DNA of 40,282 bases from a virus (IMGVR_UViG_3300021371_000041:1-40282), one strand, 5' to 3'. Positions 1 to 6,359 are shown, counted from the first letter of the stretch. The notes: generated by a model from the letters alone, not told the origin. Numbers and translations: made by a program.

Positions 1-22
1 TTGAGAAAACCTCTAAATCCAT
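1..22 (-). CDS. possible 5' end of a gene cut by the window edge
   Basis: An ATG at 22-20 opens a frame reading MDLEVFS up to the window edge. A TATAAT hexamer lies at 34-29 on the same strand, only six bases before the ATG, which would imply an almost leaderless message. No ribosome binding site is visible. Too little is captured to name or confirm it. Confidence 0.2.
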
Positions 23-308
23 GAATCTATTATAACGTGCTTTCGAGTGTTTCTGAGATATCTCTGTGCCACTTTGAGGTCTGTCACAGGGTTTCTTGAC
101 TTTTGAGTGGCAGCGTGCTAAGCCAACGTCTCAGAGTGCCCTTACAGTATCTTTACAGTAACTACCGAGCTACTAGGGGGTATTTAATTAACCATTTATA
201 AAGATTCATTCTCATTAAGGTAGTCTAATTGAGAACGGTTGGTATGACTGACGCGCAAAGGTATGAAAAGTAATATTATTATTGCAATTGAGAATCATTA
301 GCAGTAGG
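23..308. other. gene-poor left segment
   Basis: No convincing gene is seen here on either strand. The longest minus-strand frame is about 27 codons with no recognisable content. An octamer ATTGAGAA occurs twice (about 228 and 287). I see no tRNA, terminator or clear promoter apart from the TATAAT at 34-29. Confidence 0.5.
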
Positions 309-524
309 TCACTTAAAACCTTTCTTTTGTTGTATCTTATCTAATACTTCTACACTTTGAAGACCATAGATCTGAGTAGTTTGCATCCAGTATGCTCTCA
401 TATGTTCATAGTCTTGAAAGAGTTTGTATCTACCATCAGATAGTATAATTTTGTATGTGTGTCTATCGTAAGGTTTATCTGATGTTGATGTAAACCATGT
501 AGTGTTGTTAGTGGTTGGTGTCAT
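309..524 (-). CDS. small hypothetical protein
   Basis: A 71-residue product from the ATG at 524, containing the segment HTYKIILSDGRYKLFQD and a tail QSVEVLDKIQQKKGFK. The frame extends 18 codons further upstream to 578, but the 524 start limits the overlap with the preceding gene to 17 bases, in keeping with the packing seen elsewhere in this region. No family is recognised. The composition looks coding: no rare stretches and a mix of hydrophobic and aromatic residues typical of early phage proteins. Confidence 0.5.
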   Translation of the reverse strand: MTPTTNNTTWFTSTSDKPYDRHTYKIILSDGRYKLFQDYEHMRAYWMQTTQIYGLQSVEVLDKIQQKKGFK

Positions 525-741
525 ACTCTTTCTTTGTTTTAAAGTATAGTTTGTAGTATGGACGTTTGATTTGTTCAAGTGTGTTCATGTCATCTTCAAA
601 CCCCATATATTTGAGGAGTTGGTATGATCCTTCGAGTTCAGAGATTAGACGTAGTATGTTAGCAGGGTGTCTTGGTAGACCATTAAACTGGTAATTTGCC
701 AGTGTATTGGTAACATTTGTATTTGGGTTTGTATCTGTCAA
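508..741 (-). CDS. small hypothetical protein with TTG start
   Basis: A 77-residue product. The only upstream start candidate is TTG at 741; the first in-frame ATG (609) would leave about 33 residues. The segment LPRHPANILRLISELEGSYQLLKYMGF looks like a real helical protein. With the TTG start it overlaps the next gene upstream by 59 bases, which is long for this genome, so the true start is uncertain. No known family is recognised. Confidence 0.45.
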   Translation of the reverse strand: MTDTNPNTNVTNTLANYQFNGLPRHPANILRLISELEGSYQLLKYMGFEDDMNTLEQIKRPYYKLYFKTKKEYDTNH

Positions 742-943
742 TGTACTTTTGTGCGTGATGTGTACAAGTGAACCAACAACGTTTATTATCAGTTAGATCA
801 TGTAAGAAGATAGGGAATGAGTTTAGGTAAGGGAATAGATCAAGTTTACGAGAGTTAGAGATTATCAGTGTATTGTTTAATTTCTTCTTCTTTTGTTTCG
901 TACCAGTTGTTAGTGTTTTTGTATTTTGAGATAAGGATTGCAT
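683..943 (-). CDS. hypothetical protein, start uncertain
   Basis: The C-terminal half (about 683-855) reads like protein: FPIFLHDLTDNKRCWF followed by TCTHHAQKYIDRYKPKY. Upstream of that the same frame runs through the AbrB/MazE-like gene, where the translation is low-complexity (Lys, Ser, Thr, Gln) and looks like a shadow. The ATG at 943 is the last available in frame, so either it is used with an 89-base overlap or an unusual start near 855 is used. Function unknown. Confidence 0.4.
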   Translation of the reverse strand: MQSLSQNTKTLTTGTKQKKKKLNNTLIISNSRKLDLFPYLNSFPIFLHDLTDNKRCWFTCTHHAQKYIDRYKPKYKCYQYTGKLPV

Positions 944-1073
944 CGTCTTGGATTTGCCAAGTGATTGTTGTTCCTTCTTTCCAGTTAAGTTGTTTAAGGA
1001 TTTGTTCTGGGATTTCGATGAAGAAGTCATCTGAGTCATTGCATTCTTGTATAGTAGTAGTAAATTTATTCAT
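855..1073 (-). CDS. AbrB/MazE/SpoVT-like DNA-binding protein
   Basis: A 72-residue product whose core (residues about 14-52: DDFFIEIPEQILKQLNWKEG, then TITWQIQDDAILISK) matches the swapped-hairpin AbrB/MazE/SpoVT pattern of a short beta strand, an I/L-P-x-x-I/L turn, a GW/NWKEGD-like loop and a second beta pair. Family members are dimeric DNA-binding transcription factors or antitoxins. No toxin is evident next to it; the neighbour at 1066-1221 overlaps its start by 8 bases and is of unknown function. It may regulate phage or host genes. The family assignment is by pattern only. Confidence 0.65.
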   Translation of the reverse strand: MNKFTTTIQECNDSDDFFIEIPEQILKQLNWKEGTTITWQIQDDAILISKYKNTNNWYETKEEEIKQYTDNL

Positions 1074-1221
1074 TTTGATCTATGATAGTATACCAACGAA
1101 GTGTACGATTATGTTGTTTTAATGATTGAATAATAAACCATTCACTTGCGGTTGAATTAATGGTGTAAGTAGTATAATTACCATCAATATATTCAATCGT
1201 AACAACATATCGGTGTCTCAT
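1066..1221 (-). CDS. small hypothetical protein (51 aa)
   Basis: ATG at 1221 gives a 51-residue product starting MRHRYVVTIEYIDGNYTTYT and ending TIIDQNE. It overlaps the preceding gene's stop by 4 bases (ATGA) and the following gene's start by 8 bases, a spacing that supports it as a translated member of the operon. The alternating pattern in the first half predicts beta strands. No known family; its position beside an AbrB/MazE-like gene makes a partner role conceivable but nothing in the sequence shows it. Confidence 0.55.
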   Translation of the reverse strand: MRHRYVVTIEYIDGNYTTYTINSTASEWFIIQSLKQHNRTLRWYTIIDQNE

Positions 1222-1889
1222 TCAATATAACCATTTTGCTGTAAGTATTTACGTGTCAAGGGAGTGGGAGGGTATACTTCCCACATTTTACCACCAGCAC
1301 AAGCAGCAAGAGCATTCATTGTCATATTTTCAGTACGACCTGCCCAACCTGCTTCTGCTTCCCAAGGTAATGCTGACTTAGGATATGTACGCTCTGCTAG
1401 TACACGCCAGATCATAGGGACTTCATCCTCTGGCATAATAATAGCAATGAGTGAGTTGTTGATAGTGCCTGCCATACAATCTTGTGCAGCGTGCCAACCT
1501 TCATGTCTCATGACCATCATCAGTGTGCCAGGTTTACCCATATAATCTTTGTTTAAGAAGAAGTTATTGGATACTGTATGATAGACACCACGATGTTGTG
1601 ATGGGAAATACTTTGAATCAGCAAGGAATACATTTACACCAATTTGATTGAGTGAGTGTAACATATTATGAAACTCACCAGTGACAGCAGTGAATTCTTC
1701 AGTATTAGGATATTGTGATGAGATATCAAGCATAGAGTATACTTTCTCAACACCATCAGTGCATTCACCTAATAACATACAACCCATACTATCCATGGTG
1801 TTGTATCCTTTGGTGATCTTATTATCATCAGCAAATACTGGTGTAGCAAGAGTTAATGCTGCTGCGAGTAATACATTACGTAGTTTCAT
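1218..1889 (-). CDS. secreted HExxH zinc-metallopeptidase-like protein
   Basis: The start at 1889 is chosen because it begins a clear signal peptide: MKLRN, hydrophobic VLLAAALTLATPV, cleavage after FA at residue 20. An AAGG lies about 11 bases upstream; the frame extends further, but the extra residues would bury the signal. The mature part holds MRHEGWHAAQDC, with the HExxH zinc motif at H129, E130 and H133; E177 or E179 (WEAEAGW) could be the third ligand. Cysteines at about 37, 43, 138 and 197 could form periplasmic disulfides. The product would be exported by Sec during early infection. Catalytic activity and target are inferred; no named peptidase family is recognised. Confidence 0.6.
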   Translation of the reverse strand: MKLRNVLLAAALTLATPVFADDNKITKGYNTMDSMGCMLLGECTDGVEKVYSMLDISSQYPNTEEFTAVTGEFHNMLHSLNQIGVNVFLADSKYFPSQHRGVYHTVSNNFFLNKDYMGKPGTLMMVMRHEGWHAAQDCMAGTINNSLIAIIMPEDEVPMIWRVLAERTYPKSALPWEAEAGWAGRTENMTMNALAACAGGKMWEVYPPTPLTRKYLQQNGYIE

Positions 1890-2013
1890 TTTGTTGACCT
1901 TGTGCTTTGATTTGTTCAAGTATTTGTTCAGAGTCAGCATAACGTTGTTCATTACATGCTGTCATGTATTGTACAATTAGATCACGCATCTCATCTGTAA
2001 TAGGATCATCCAT
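1876..2013 (-). CDS. small acidic hypothetical protein (45 aa)
   Basis: ATG at 2013 gives MDDPITDEMRDLIVQYMTAC and continues through a Gln/Glu-rich helix to QNETT. It overlaps the secreted HExxH gene's start by 14 bases and the stop of the gene before it by 8 bases. The sequence is consistent with one long amphipathic helix. Overlap on both sides and coding-like composition support it; function unknown. Confidence 0.55.
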   Translation of the reverse strand: MDDPITDEMRDLIVQYMTACNEQRYADSEQILEQIKAQGQQNETT

Positions 2014-2260
2014 GAATTTCAGGTAGTGAGAGATACAAGTTCAAGAGATCATCCTCATTATAAAATGCAGTCTCTTCCTTCTCCATGTTATCAGGGTCCA
2101 TCCACTCGTAGAACTCATCAGCAAGTGCTAATGCCTCATCGATGTTATCGTTTGCCATGTGATAACGGAAACGTTCTACACACCAGTCATAAATGTCATC
2201 ACGTTGTTGTGATAGACGATCAACAGTTGCGGAGTCATCAGTAATTTTGTAGTTGCTCAT
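2006..2260 (-). CDS. acidic hypothetical protein (84 aa)
   Basis: An 84-residue, strongly acidic product with helical segments (RDDIYDWCVERFRYHMANDN, then IDEALALADEFYEWMDPDN). The ATG at 2260 overlaps the stop of the preceding gene (ATGA). It resembles the many small conserved early proteins of cyanomyoviruses in size and charge. No domain is recognised. Confidence 0.65.
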   Translation of the reverse strand: MSNYKITDDSATVDRLSQQRDDIYDWCVERFRYHMANDNIDEALALADEFYEWMDPDNMEKEETAFYNEDDLLNLYLSLPEIHG

Positions 2261-2505
2261 GATTTGGTAGCGAAAAGAATGTTGGAAAGGTGATCGTATT
2301 GAACAAATTCTACATCCTTAGGGAGTAGAGATGCGGCAGCAGAGGCAAAATCGTTAGGAAACTTCTTGAATAAGCGCCAATACTTTTGGACACCATCATA
2401 ATCTAGATCTTCACGCGGAAGAACACGGATTTCATAATCACCACGAGTGTAACGATTAGGATATGGTTGGATAAATTCTTTGATGTGATCTGCTAGCATG
2501 TTCAT
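2257..2505 (-). CDS. hypothetical protein (82 aa)
   Basis: An 82-residue product beginning MNMLADHIKEFIQPYPNRYT and ending ILFATKS. Two in-frame ATGs (2505 and 2499) are possible; the first overlaps the preceding stop as ATGA and is preferred. It contains a mixed helix/strand pattern with a Trp/Phe-rich middle (KYWRLFKKFPNDFASAAASL). Function unknown. Confidence 0.65.
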   Translation of the reverse strand: MNMLADHIKEFIQPYPNRYTRGDYEIRVLPREDLDYDGVQKYWRLFKKFPNDFASAAASLLPKDVEFVQYDHLSNILFATKS

Positions 2506-2738
2506 TTGACAAAGACCTCGTTGAGTTTGGTGTGTTCTTCAGTGAGTTTAGCAATTTGTTGCATGTGATATGCTACGTGAGCAAGATACTCCTGCTCTTC
2601 TTCATCTACTTCATCATAAGCAATGTCGTAGCAGTCATCAATGTCAACAGTGTTATCATCATAACATGTCATGCCATACATGGTATCCGTAGAAGAATCC
2701 ATCGCATAGGCATTACCAGCAGCAACGAGATAGAACAT
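2502..2738 (-). CDS. acidic hypothetical protein (78 aa), first gene of an early unit
   Basis: A 78-residue product with a short hydrophobic start (MFYLVAAGNAYA) followed by a very acidic Asp/Tyr/Glu-rich stretch and a helical tail. The start is too short and weak to call a secretion signal. The gene is the first after the promoter at 2763-2791 and heads a run of overlapping genes down to 309. Function unknown. Confidence 0.6.
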   Translation of the reverse strand: MFYLVAAGNAYAMDSSTDTMYGMTCYDDNTVDIDDCYDIAYDEVDEEEQEYLAHVAYHMQQIAKLTEEHTKLNEVFVK

Positions 2739-2762
2739 GGGAGTGAAAGCAGTGTGAATTAC

Positions 2763-2791
2763 AGTATACTATGTATTGGGTGGAGTGTCAA
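2763..2791 (-). promoter_or_regulatory. sigma70-type early promoter
   Basis: On the minus strand TTGACA (2791-2786) and TATACT (2768-2763) are separated by exactly 17 bases. The ATG of the next gene is 25 bases beyond the -10 box. The -35 box overlaps the stop codon of the preceding gene at 2788. Confidence 0.8.
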
Positions 2792-3240
2792 CCCGCGTAA
2801 TATGCATTCTTGTAGAGATAACCGCCGCTCCAATCACACTTCTCAAGCACAAACTCACGCTCAGTGATGATACGAAGATCAAAACGTGGTTCTTTCACTG
2901 GTGCTTTGAATGATGCTGCCTTATGCAACTCACCAGTCTTCATGTTCACGAAGCAATGCACACTACGATTACCACTATCAGTCTCCATGATGATCTTGTG
3001 ATACTTACGACCACTCTCAATATAGAACTTGTAGAGACACTCACCACTCTCAATAGAAGCAAGACGCTGTGCTTTGTATTCAGGATCAGTATGATTGAAG
3101 AAGTTAGCGCGACGAATGCTATCCTGCTTGAAGTCTTGCTCCAGTGCTTCACATAGCATCAGGCAATACTCTCTCACTTTGAGTTGGATGTCGTTACGAG
3201 CATCTTGTGTGGCAACGAAGTCAGCGAAGGTGGCAGTCAT
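2788..3240 (-). CDS. hypothetical protein (150 aa)
   Basis: The start is taken at 3240 (MTATFADFVATQDARNDIQL) because a TATACT box at 3267-3262 sits 22 bases upstream; the longer frame to 3297 would begin upstream of that promoter. The 150-residue product is mixed alpha/beta with a C-terminal half rich in aromatic and charged residues (RFDLRIITEREFVLEKCDWS). Base composition here is more GC-rich than in the structural genes. No family recognised. Confidence 0.65.
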   Translation of the reverse strand: MTATFADFVATQDARNDIQLKVREYCLMLCEALEQDFKQDSIRRANFFNHTDPEYKAQRLASIESGECLYKFYIESGRKYHKIIMETDSGNRSVHCFVNMKTGELHKAASFKAPVKEPRFDLRIITEREFVLEKCDWSGGYLYKNAYYAG

Positions 3241-3261
3241 GGTGTTTGTGTTGATGTGAAT

Positions 3262-3267
3262 AGTATA
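3262..3267 (-). promoter_or_regulatory. putative -10 box (TATACT)
   Basis: TATACT lies 22 bases upstream of the ATG at 3240, the same arrangement as in other early units here. The hexamer 17 bases further upstream (GATCCG) is a poor -35 match, so activity may depend on an activator or an extended contact. Confidence 0.4.
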
Positions 3268-3274
3268 GCGTAGA

Positions 3275-3526
3275 TTAGGCGTTGCGGATCTCACCACCGA
3301 CCACTACGTCAGCTGGCACACGAGAGATGGTGTAACGACGGATCTGCTGAGAGAATTCACGCCATGCCTCTACAGTCTCGTTCACGATGCGGTTGTGCTG
3401 ACGATCCATGCCCTTAGCAGTGGTACACTTGCCTTCCTTGCGGAAATAGATGATGGGTTGCTGGGGAGCATCAATGGTGTCGATCTCGATCTTGTAGAAG
3501 GAGTGCTTGACGACTGTGGTGGTCAT
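3275..3526 (-). CDS. hypothetical protein (83 aa), GC-rich
   Basis: An 83-residue product starting MTTTVVKHSFYKIEIDTIDA, with a basic middle and the ending ISRVPADVVVGGEIRNA. The coding region is noticeably richer in G and C than its neighbours. It stands alone behind its own TATACT box at 3558-3553 (27 bases from the ATG). Predicted beta-rich; no family recognised. Confidence 0.65.
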   Translation of the reverse strand: MTTTVVKHSFYKIEIDTIDAPQQPIIYFRKEGKCTTAKGMDRQHNRIVNETVEAWREFSQQIRRYTISRVPADVVVGGEIRNA

Positions 3527-3552
3527 GTGGTGTGTCCCGTGCTGATGAATAT

Positions 3553-3574
3553 AGTATAGGGCATTTGGATGCCC
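3553..3574 (-). promoter_or_regulatory. -10 box abutted by a GGGCAT/ATGCCC palindrome
   Basis: TATACT (3558-3553) is directly preceded by an inverted repeat GGGCAT-CCAA-ATGCCC (3574-3559) that fills the spacer between the -10 and the -35 position. The -35 position reads CACACA, a weak match. The repeat has no T-run after it, so it is more like an operator than a terminator. Confidence 0.45.
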
Positions 3575-3614
3575 TGTGTGCGTTCAGTGGACAGTTTGAC
3601 AAAGTGGCACAGTC

Positions 3615-3815
3615 TCAACCGTAATGATCCATATAGTCATCTAACGTATAATGATCATCGGTTGATGTTTCTTCAATCAATTCTTCCAATGACATTTCAA
3701 TCAAGTCTTCACGATATTCTTCAGGAGTTTGATCATCAGGATCATAATCATCATGGCAGAGATAATCCCACTCTGCCACAAGTGCATCGATTAGTTGTGC
3801 TTTCGTGTAGTTCAT
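3615..3815 (-). CDS. acidic hypothetical protein (66 aa)
   Basis: A 66-residue highly acidic product starting MNYTKAQLIDALVAEWDYLC, with the tail STDDHYTLDDYMDHYG. The N-terminal helix (TKAQLIDALVAEW) is typical of small helical regulators, but no known domain is evident. It follows the gene at 3824-3985 by 8 bases and is probably cotranscribed with it. Confidence 0.65.
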   Translation of the reverse strand: MNYTKAQLIDALVAEWDYLCHDDYDPDDQTPEEYREDLIEMSLEELIEETSTDDHYTLDDYMDHYG

Positions 3816-3823
3816 AATAGGCT

Positions 3824-3985
3824 CTAGGAGAGCAGTTCCAACGCCTCCTGTGACAGTTCGTCATTCGCACACTGTCGCCAGTTCTTGTTTACCTTGTCAA
3901 AGTCTTCTACAATATCCCATGCTGGTACAGCATCATCGATGTTCTCCAGAATCCAACGGTCGAGCATTACTTCAGAAATAGACAT
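3824..3985 (-). CDS. small hypothetical protein (53 aa)
   Basis: ATG at 3985 gives MSISEVMLDRWILENIDDAV and ends ELSQEALELLS. It is acidic and helical. It sits two bases after the preceding gene's stop and eight before the next start, so the operon spacing supports it. Function unknown. Confidence 0.6.
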   Translation of the reverse strand: MSISEVMLDRWILENIDDAVPAWDIVEDFDKVNKNWRQCANDELSQEALELLS

Positions 3986-3987
3986 AG

Positions 3988-4263
3988 TTAGTTGGTTGAT
4001 ACAGATGATTTGAGTAGTGGCATAGCAGAGTATGCCGTAGTGTTGCTTACGTCTACAGTTTTACCTGGACGTTTGTGGTTAATTGGGGCAATGTAACATT
4101 GCTTTTTTGTGTTGTAGAATCCCCAGATCGATCGGATAGGCTCATTAGTGTAACTAAACCGAGCATGATTCCGAATCCAAATGCCAACGACGTTGGATTT
4201 ATGTTCACGAATCTCATAGGTGAAACCTTCAGGAGCAGAGTGTGGGAAATCAGTTGGTAACAT
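3988..4263 (-). CDS. hypothetical protein (91 aa)
   Basis: A 91-residue basic product starting MLPTDFPHSAPEGFTYEIRE, with beta-type segments (NVVGIWIRNHARFSYTN, IRSIWGFYNTKKQCYIAPIN). It overlaps the preceding 49-codon gene by 14 bases. No family recognised. Confidence 0.6.
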   Translation of the reverse strand: MLPTDFPHSAPEGFTYEIREHKSNVVGIWIRNHARFSYTNEPIRSIWGFYNTKKQCYIAPINHKRPGKTVDVSNTTAYSAMPLLKSSVSTN

Positions 4264-4399
4264 CGAGTGTCAATTGTTCAAATTCAAGGTGATCACAGCA
4301 TGAATCATCATCATGCAGATCGATCATGTCAGTGTCTGTGTGCTTAAAGAGTTTATCAAAGAGATCATTGACGAACTCTTTATCTTCTTGGGAGAACAT
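4250..4399 (-). CDS. small acidic hypothetical protein (49 aa)
   Basis: ATG at 4399 gives MFSQEDKEFVNDLFDKLFKH, then an Asp/His-rich stretch DLHDDDSCCDHLEFEQ. It overlaps the following gene by 14 bases and lies in a different frame from the 4324-4491 gene, sharing 76 bases with it. The clustered His/Asp/Cys residues could bind metal, but this is only suggestive. Confidence 0.45.
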   Translation of the reverse strand: MFSQEDKEFVNDLFDKLFKHTDTDMIDLHDDDSCCDHLEFEQLTLDVTN

Positions 4400-4491
4400 T
4401 GACGACGGAATTTACGACTTGTGGTTTTGTCTTGATTGCCAGATCGTTTAGTACGAACACCAGCAGGAATTGAACGGTGAGAAAGTTTCAT
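4324..4491 (-). CDS. small basic hypothetical protein (55 aa)
   Basis: ATG at 4491 gives MKLSHRSIPAGVRTKRSGNQ followed by a strongly basic stretch (DKTTSRKFRRQCSPKK) and a Ser-rich tail. Its start overlaps the previous stop as ATGA, which supports translation. The last 25 codons overlap the 4250-4399 frame, where the tail looks less protein-like. Its charge suggests nucleic-acid binding, unproven. Confidence 0.45.
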   Translation of the reverse strand: MKLSHRSIPAGVRTKRSGNQDKTTSRKFRRQCSPKKIKSSSMISLINSLSTQTLT

Positions 4492-4622
4492 CGTACTTGT
4501 TGAATTGTCGAATCGTAGTAGTTCATCATTTTGGTGTCACGCTCTGCTAGGAAGTTAAGATAACTCCCAATAGCAAAGACAACAATAATACCTGAGAGTC
4601 CGTATTGTGTGATTCTACTCAT
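4488..4622 (-). CDS. small single-pass membrane protein (44 aa)
   Basis: ATG at 4622 gives MSRITQYGLSGIIVVFAIGS and continues YLNFLAERDTKMMNYYD. Residues about 9-25 form one hydrophobic helix long enough to span the membrane, with a charged C-terminal tail. It lies three bases after the preceding gene and couples to the next gene by ATGA. Likely a small inner-membrane phage protein; target unknown. Confidence 0.55.
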   Translation of the reverse strand: MSRITQYGLSGIIVVFAIGSYLNFLAERDTKMMNYYDSTIQQVR

Positions 4623-4625
4623 TGA

Positions 4626-4862
4626 TCAGCAGGCAAGGGGAGAGTAATCAGAACCAGAGTATGCTTCGAGATTGAAGTCAACAACCTTAGCACCATTGGC
4701 AATCAGGTTGTTGATGGAATACAGAGCATCGGTCTTGACAACAGTGGAGAAAGAGATCATCTCACTCTCAGCACCAGGATGCCAGATGACACGCTTAACG
4801 AAACGCTTGCCGCTAGCGTCAGGGAAGAAGTCAACTTGAGTGGCAGAGTTCTGGAGTTGCAT
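4626..4862 (-). CDS. hypothetical protein (78 aa)
   Basis: The start at 4862 (MQLQNSATQVDFFPDASGKR) is preferred over the longer frame because AAGGA lies about ten bases upstream and a TATATT box at 4892-4887 lies 25 bases upstream. The product looks beta-rich (FVKRVIWHPGAESEMISFST, then VVKTDALYSINNLIANGAKV). No family recognised. The region is GC-richer than the average of the window. Confidence 0.6.
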   Translation of the reverse strand: MQLQNSATQVDFFPDASGKRFVKRVIWHPGAESEMISFSTVVKTDALYSINNLIANGAKVVDFNLEAYSGSDYSPLAC

Positions 4863-4886
4863 GGGGTGTGTTCCTTTGACTCTCTT

Positions 4887-4892
4887 AATATA
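4887..4892 (-). promoter_or_regulatory. putative -10 box (TATATT)
   Basis: TATATT lies 25 bases upstream of the ATG at 4862, the distance seen for the better promoters in this half of the window. The -35 position (GCGCAC) does not match, so the call is weak. Confidence 0.3.
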
Positions 4893-4897
4893 CACGG

Positions 4898-5077
4898 TTA
4901 TGGGGTGCTGTGCGCGTTTTGTAGACAGTTCGCCAACTGGTCGTACGTGGCAGCATCATCGACGTTGTTCTGCATAGCATGGATTTTGGTGTTGCCTATA
5001 TTGCATCCCATCATCATATCCAGCAAGAATAGGATCTGAGAGGTCGTTAGAGGCACATCTATAGTCCGGTCAGTCAT
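4898..5077 (-). CDS. small hypothetical protein (59 aa)
   Basis: ATG at 5077 gives MTDRTIDVPLTTSQILFLLD, then MMMGCNIGNTKIHAMQNNVD. The frame is open a further 14 codons upstream to a stop but has no ATG there, and the ATG has no visible ribosome binding site. A strong promoter lies 66 bases upstream (5143-5171), giving a longer leader than usual. Function unknown. Confidence 0.6.
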   Translation of the reverse strand: MTDRTIDVPLTTSQILFLLDMMMGCNIGNTKIHAMQNNVDDAATYDQLANCLQNAHSTP

Positions 5078-5142
5078 AAGTGGTTCAAGACGCTTGTGGG
5101 CGATTGTGGAGGGGTCTCAGCAGTTGTGGTGAGTTCTCTACC

Positions 5143-5171
5143 AGTATACATGAAAAAGCAGGCAGCGTCAA
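5143..5171 (-). promoter_or_regulatory. sigma70-type early promoter
   Basis: Minus strand TTGACG (5171-5166), 17-base spacer, TATACT (5148-5143), with TG just before the -10 box. It drives the gene at 4898-5077 after a leader of about 60 bases; I see no gene in the leader. Confidence 0.75.
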
Positions 5172-5189
5172 CCACCTGCAACCAGTTCA

Positions 5190-5384
5190 TCAAGTGTCAC
5201 TAAAGATAGGGATGATGTCAGTTTTTACGTGTAATGTCTTGTTTATGTGCTGCTCCCATTGCGATGCGTCGTCCAAATTGTAAAAGATCGCTTCTTGGCG
5301 GGAAGTGCTCTTCTTTTTTTTGTTCTTCATCCACACAACTGCGTATTTCATGCCAATAATTAGGGTAAACAACAACGTTAACAT
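5190..5384 (-). CDS. small membrane-anchored hypothetical protein (64 aa)
   Basis: From the ATG at 5384 the product begins with one hydrophobic helix (MLTLLFTLIIGMKYAVVW), then a basic patch MKNKKKKSTSR and a soluble tail ending NLDDASQWEQHINKT and DIIPIFSDT. This tail looks well ordered and protein-like. The frame overlaps the next gene upstream by 167 bases in another frame, and the basic patch is encoded by a run of eight A. Function unknown; probably anchored in the inner membrane with the tail in the cytoplasm. Confidence 0.5.
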   Translation of the reverse strand: MLTLLFTLIIGMKYAVVWMKNKKKKSTSRQEAIFYNLDDASQWEQHINKTLHVKTDIIPIFSDT

Positions 5385-5523
5385 AATGACGACCCCACCG
5401 TGAGTTTGCACTTTCAGGTAGTGGGATGTCTTTAAAACAAATGGTAACATACCATTCACTTATGAAAGAGATATAACCACATATGTTACGATAACACACT
5501 GGTTGAAGCAATTCAAATTGCAT
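5218..5523 (-). CDS. hypothetical protein (101 aa), overlaps next gene
   Basis: The start at 5523 is coupled to the preceding gene as TAATG. The first 60 residues look like a folded protein (ICGYISFISEWYVTICFKDI, HYVNVVVYPNYWHEIRS). The last 40 share DNA with the 5190-5384 gene and look less ordered (EEQKKEEHFPPRSD). Either two genes overlap by 167 bases or the boundary has been altered by an indel, for example in the eight-A run at about 5313-5320. No family recognised. Confidence 0.5.
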   Translation of the reverse strand: MQFELLQPVCYRNICGYISFISEWYVTICFKDIPLPESANSRWGRHYVNVVVYPNYWHEIRSCVDEEQKKEEHFPPRSDLLQFGRRIAMGAAHKQDITRKN

Positions 5524-5819
5524 TAGTATCGTGGTGGGATGTTCATTTCTCGTGAAACTTCAACTTGATCAATGTCATCAAGACCAACAGTAGGTCTGTG
5601 ACCTAATACTAATTCAAGAGCACCTACTGCTCTTTCTTTACTTGTTGTGTGATAAGAGATAATATCTTGGAGACAATCTTTTAGATCATGGTAGAACTCT
5701 AAGATAGTTACTTTATCATCTTGTATGTAATCGTCCACAGCATCTTGGAGACGACACTTACGCTGTTCTTCGTAAGTCTTATCAAGTCCAAGGTTTGGTC
5801 TAGTTTTGAAAGAATTCAT
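5523..5819 (-). CDS. hypothetical protein (98 aa)
   Basis: Starts are possible at 5834 (ATG) and 5819 (ATG, MNSFKTRPNLGLDKTYEEQR); neither has a clear ribosome binding site, and the shorter one keeps the overlap with the preceding gene to 20 bases. The protein is acidic and mostly helical (ILEFYHDLKDCLQDIISYHT). Function unknown. Confidence 0.6.
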   Translation of the reverse strand: MNSFKTRPNLGLDKTYEEQRKCRLQDAVDDYIQDDKVTILEFYHDLKDCLQDIISYHTTSKERAVGALELVLGHRPTVGLDDIDQVEVSREMNIPPRY

Positions 5820-6051
5820 AGTTACGACGTTCATCAAGATAGTTTAATACATCATTGCGCCACTCCATTAATTCATGGTAGCATTCTTGATTATGAGCAC
5901 ATTTACGCAGCTCATGATCAGGTTTTAGAACACTCTCATAGAATAAACCGAGAGCATCACGACGTTTTTCGTGTTTCGTGGTGCTGTTTTCATCCATACG
6001 ATTTAGGTATTGACTTGGATATTCTAATGCATCTGATTTGAAATGCTGCAT
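5800..6051 (-). CDS. hypothetical protein (83 aa)
   Basis: An 83-residue charged helical product starting MQHFKSDALEYPSQYLNRMD and ending NYLDERRNYEFFQN. It begins 22 bases after the previous gene's stop. No domain recognised; composition is clearly coding. Confidence 0.6.
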   Translation of the reverse strand: MQHFKSDALEYPSQYLNRMDENSTTKHEKRRDALGLFYESVLKPDHELRKCAHNQECYHELMEWRNDVLNYLDERRNYEFFQN

Positions 6052-6073
6052 TTTTTTACAATTTCTTTACAAT

Positions 6074-6334
6074 TCAATGCCATCCATCGTTTTCAGGCAC
6101 ACAGTCGTCTTCATCTACCCGATTAACCGATTCAATGTCACATACTGGCACTTCATGTTCACCTCCAATAATGTACCAGTGCATAAACTGTCCATGATAC
6201 TCTGGATGTGCTTGATACTCAATGGTATACTCACGCTCGCCACAATACATAATCTCACTTTTTGGAATATTGTGATCACGCATCATTGCTTGCAGTTGCA
6301 AGTGTGTTAATTCTGGTTTTGTAGGAACTTTCAT
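6074..6334 (-). CDS. hypothetical protein (86 aa)
   Basis: The start at 6334 (MKVPTKPELTHLQLQAMMRD) is chosen because the longer frame's ATG at 6364 lies inside the -10 box of the promoter at 6360-6388. The product is acidic and beta-rich in the middle (REYTIEYQAHPEYHGQFMHW). First gene of the early block downstream of the late operon. Function unknown. Confidence 0.6.
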   Translation of the reverse strand: MKVPTKPELTHLQLQAMMRDHNIPKSEIMYCGEREYTIEYQAHPEYHGQFMHWYIIGGEHEVPVCDIESVNRVDEDDCVPENDGWH

Positions 6335-6359
6335 TAGATTTCTATACCATTGATTGAGT

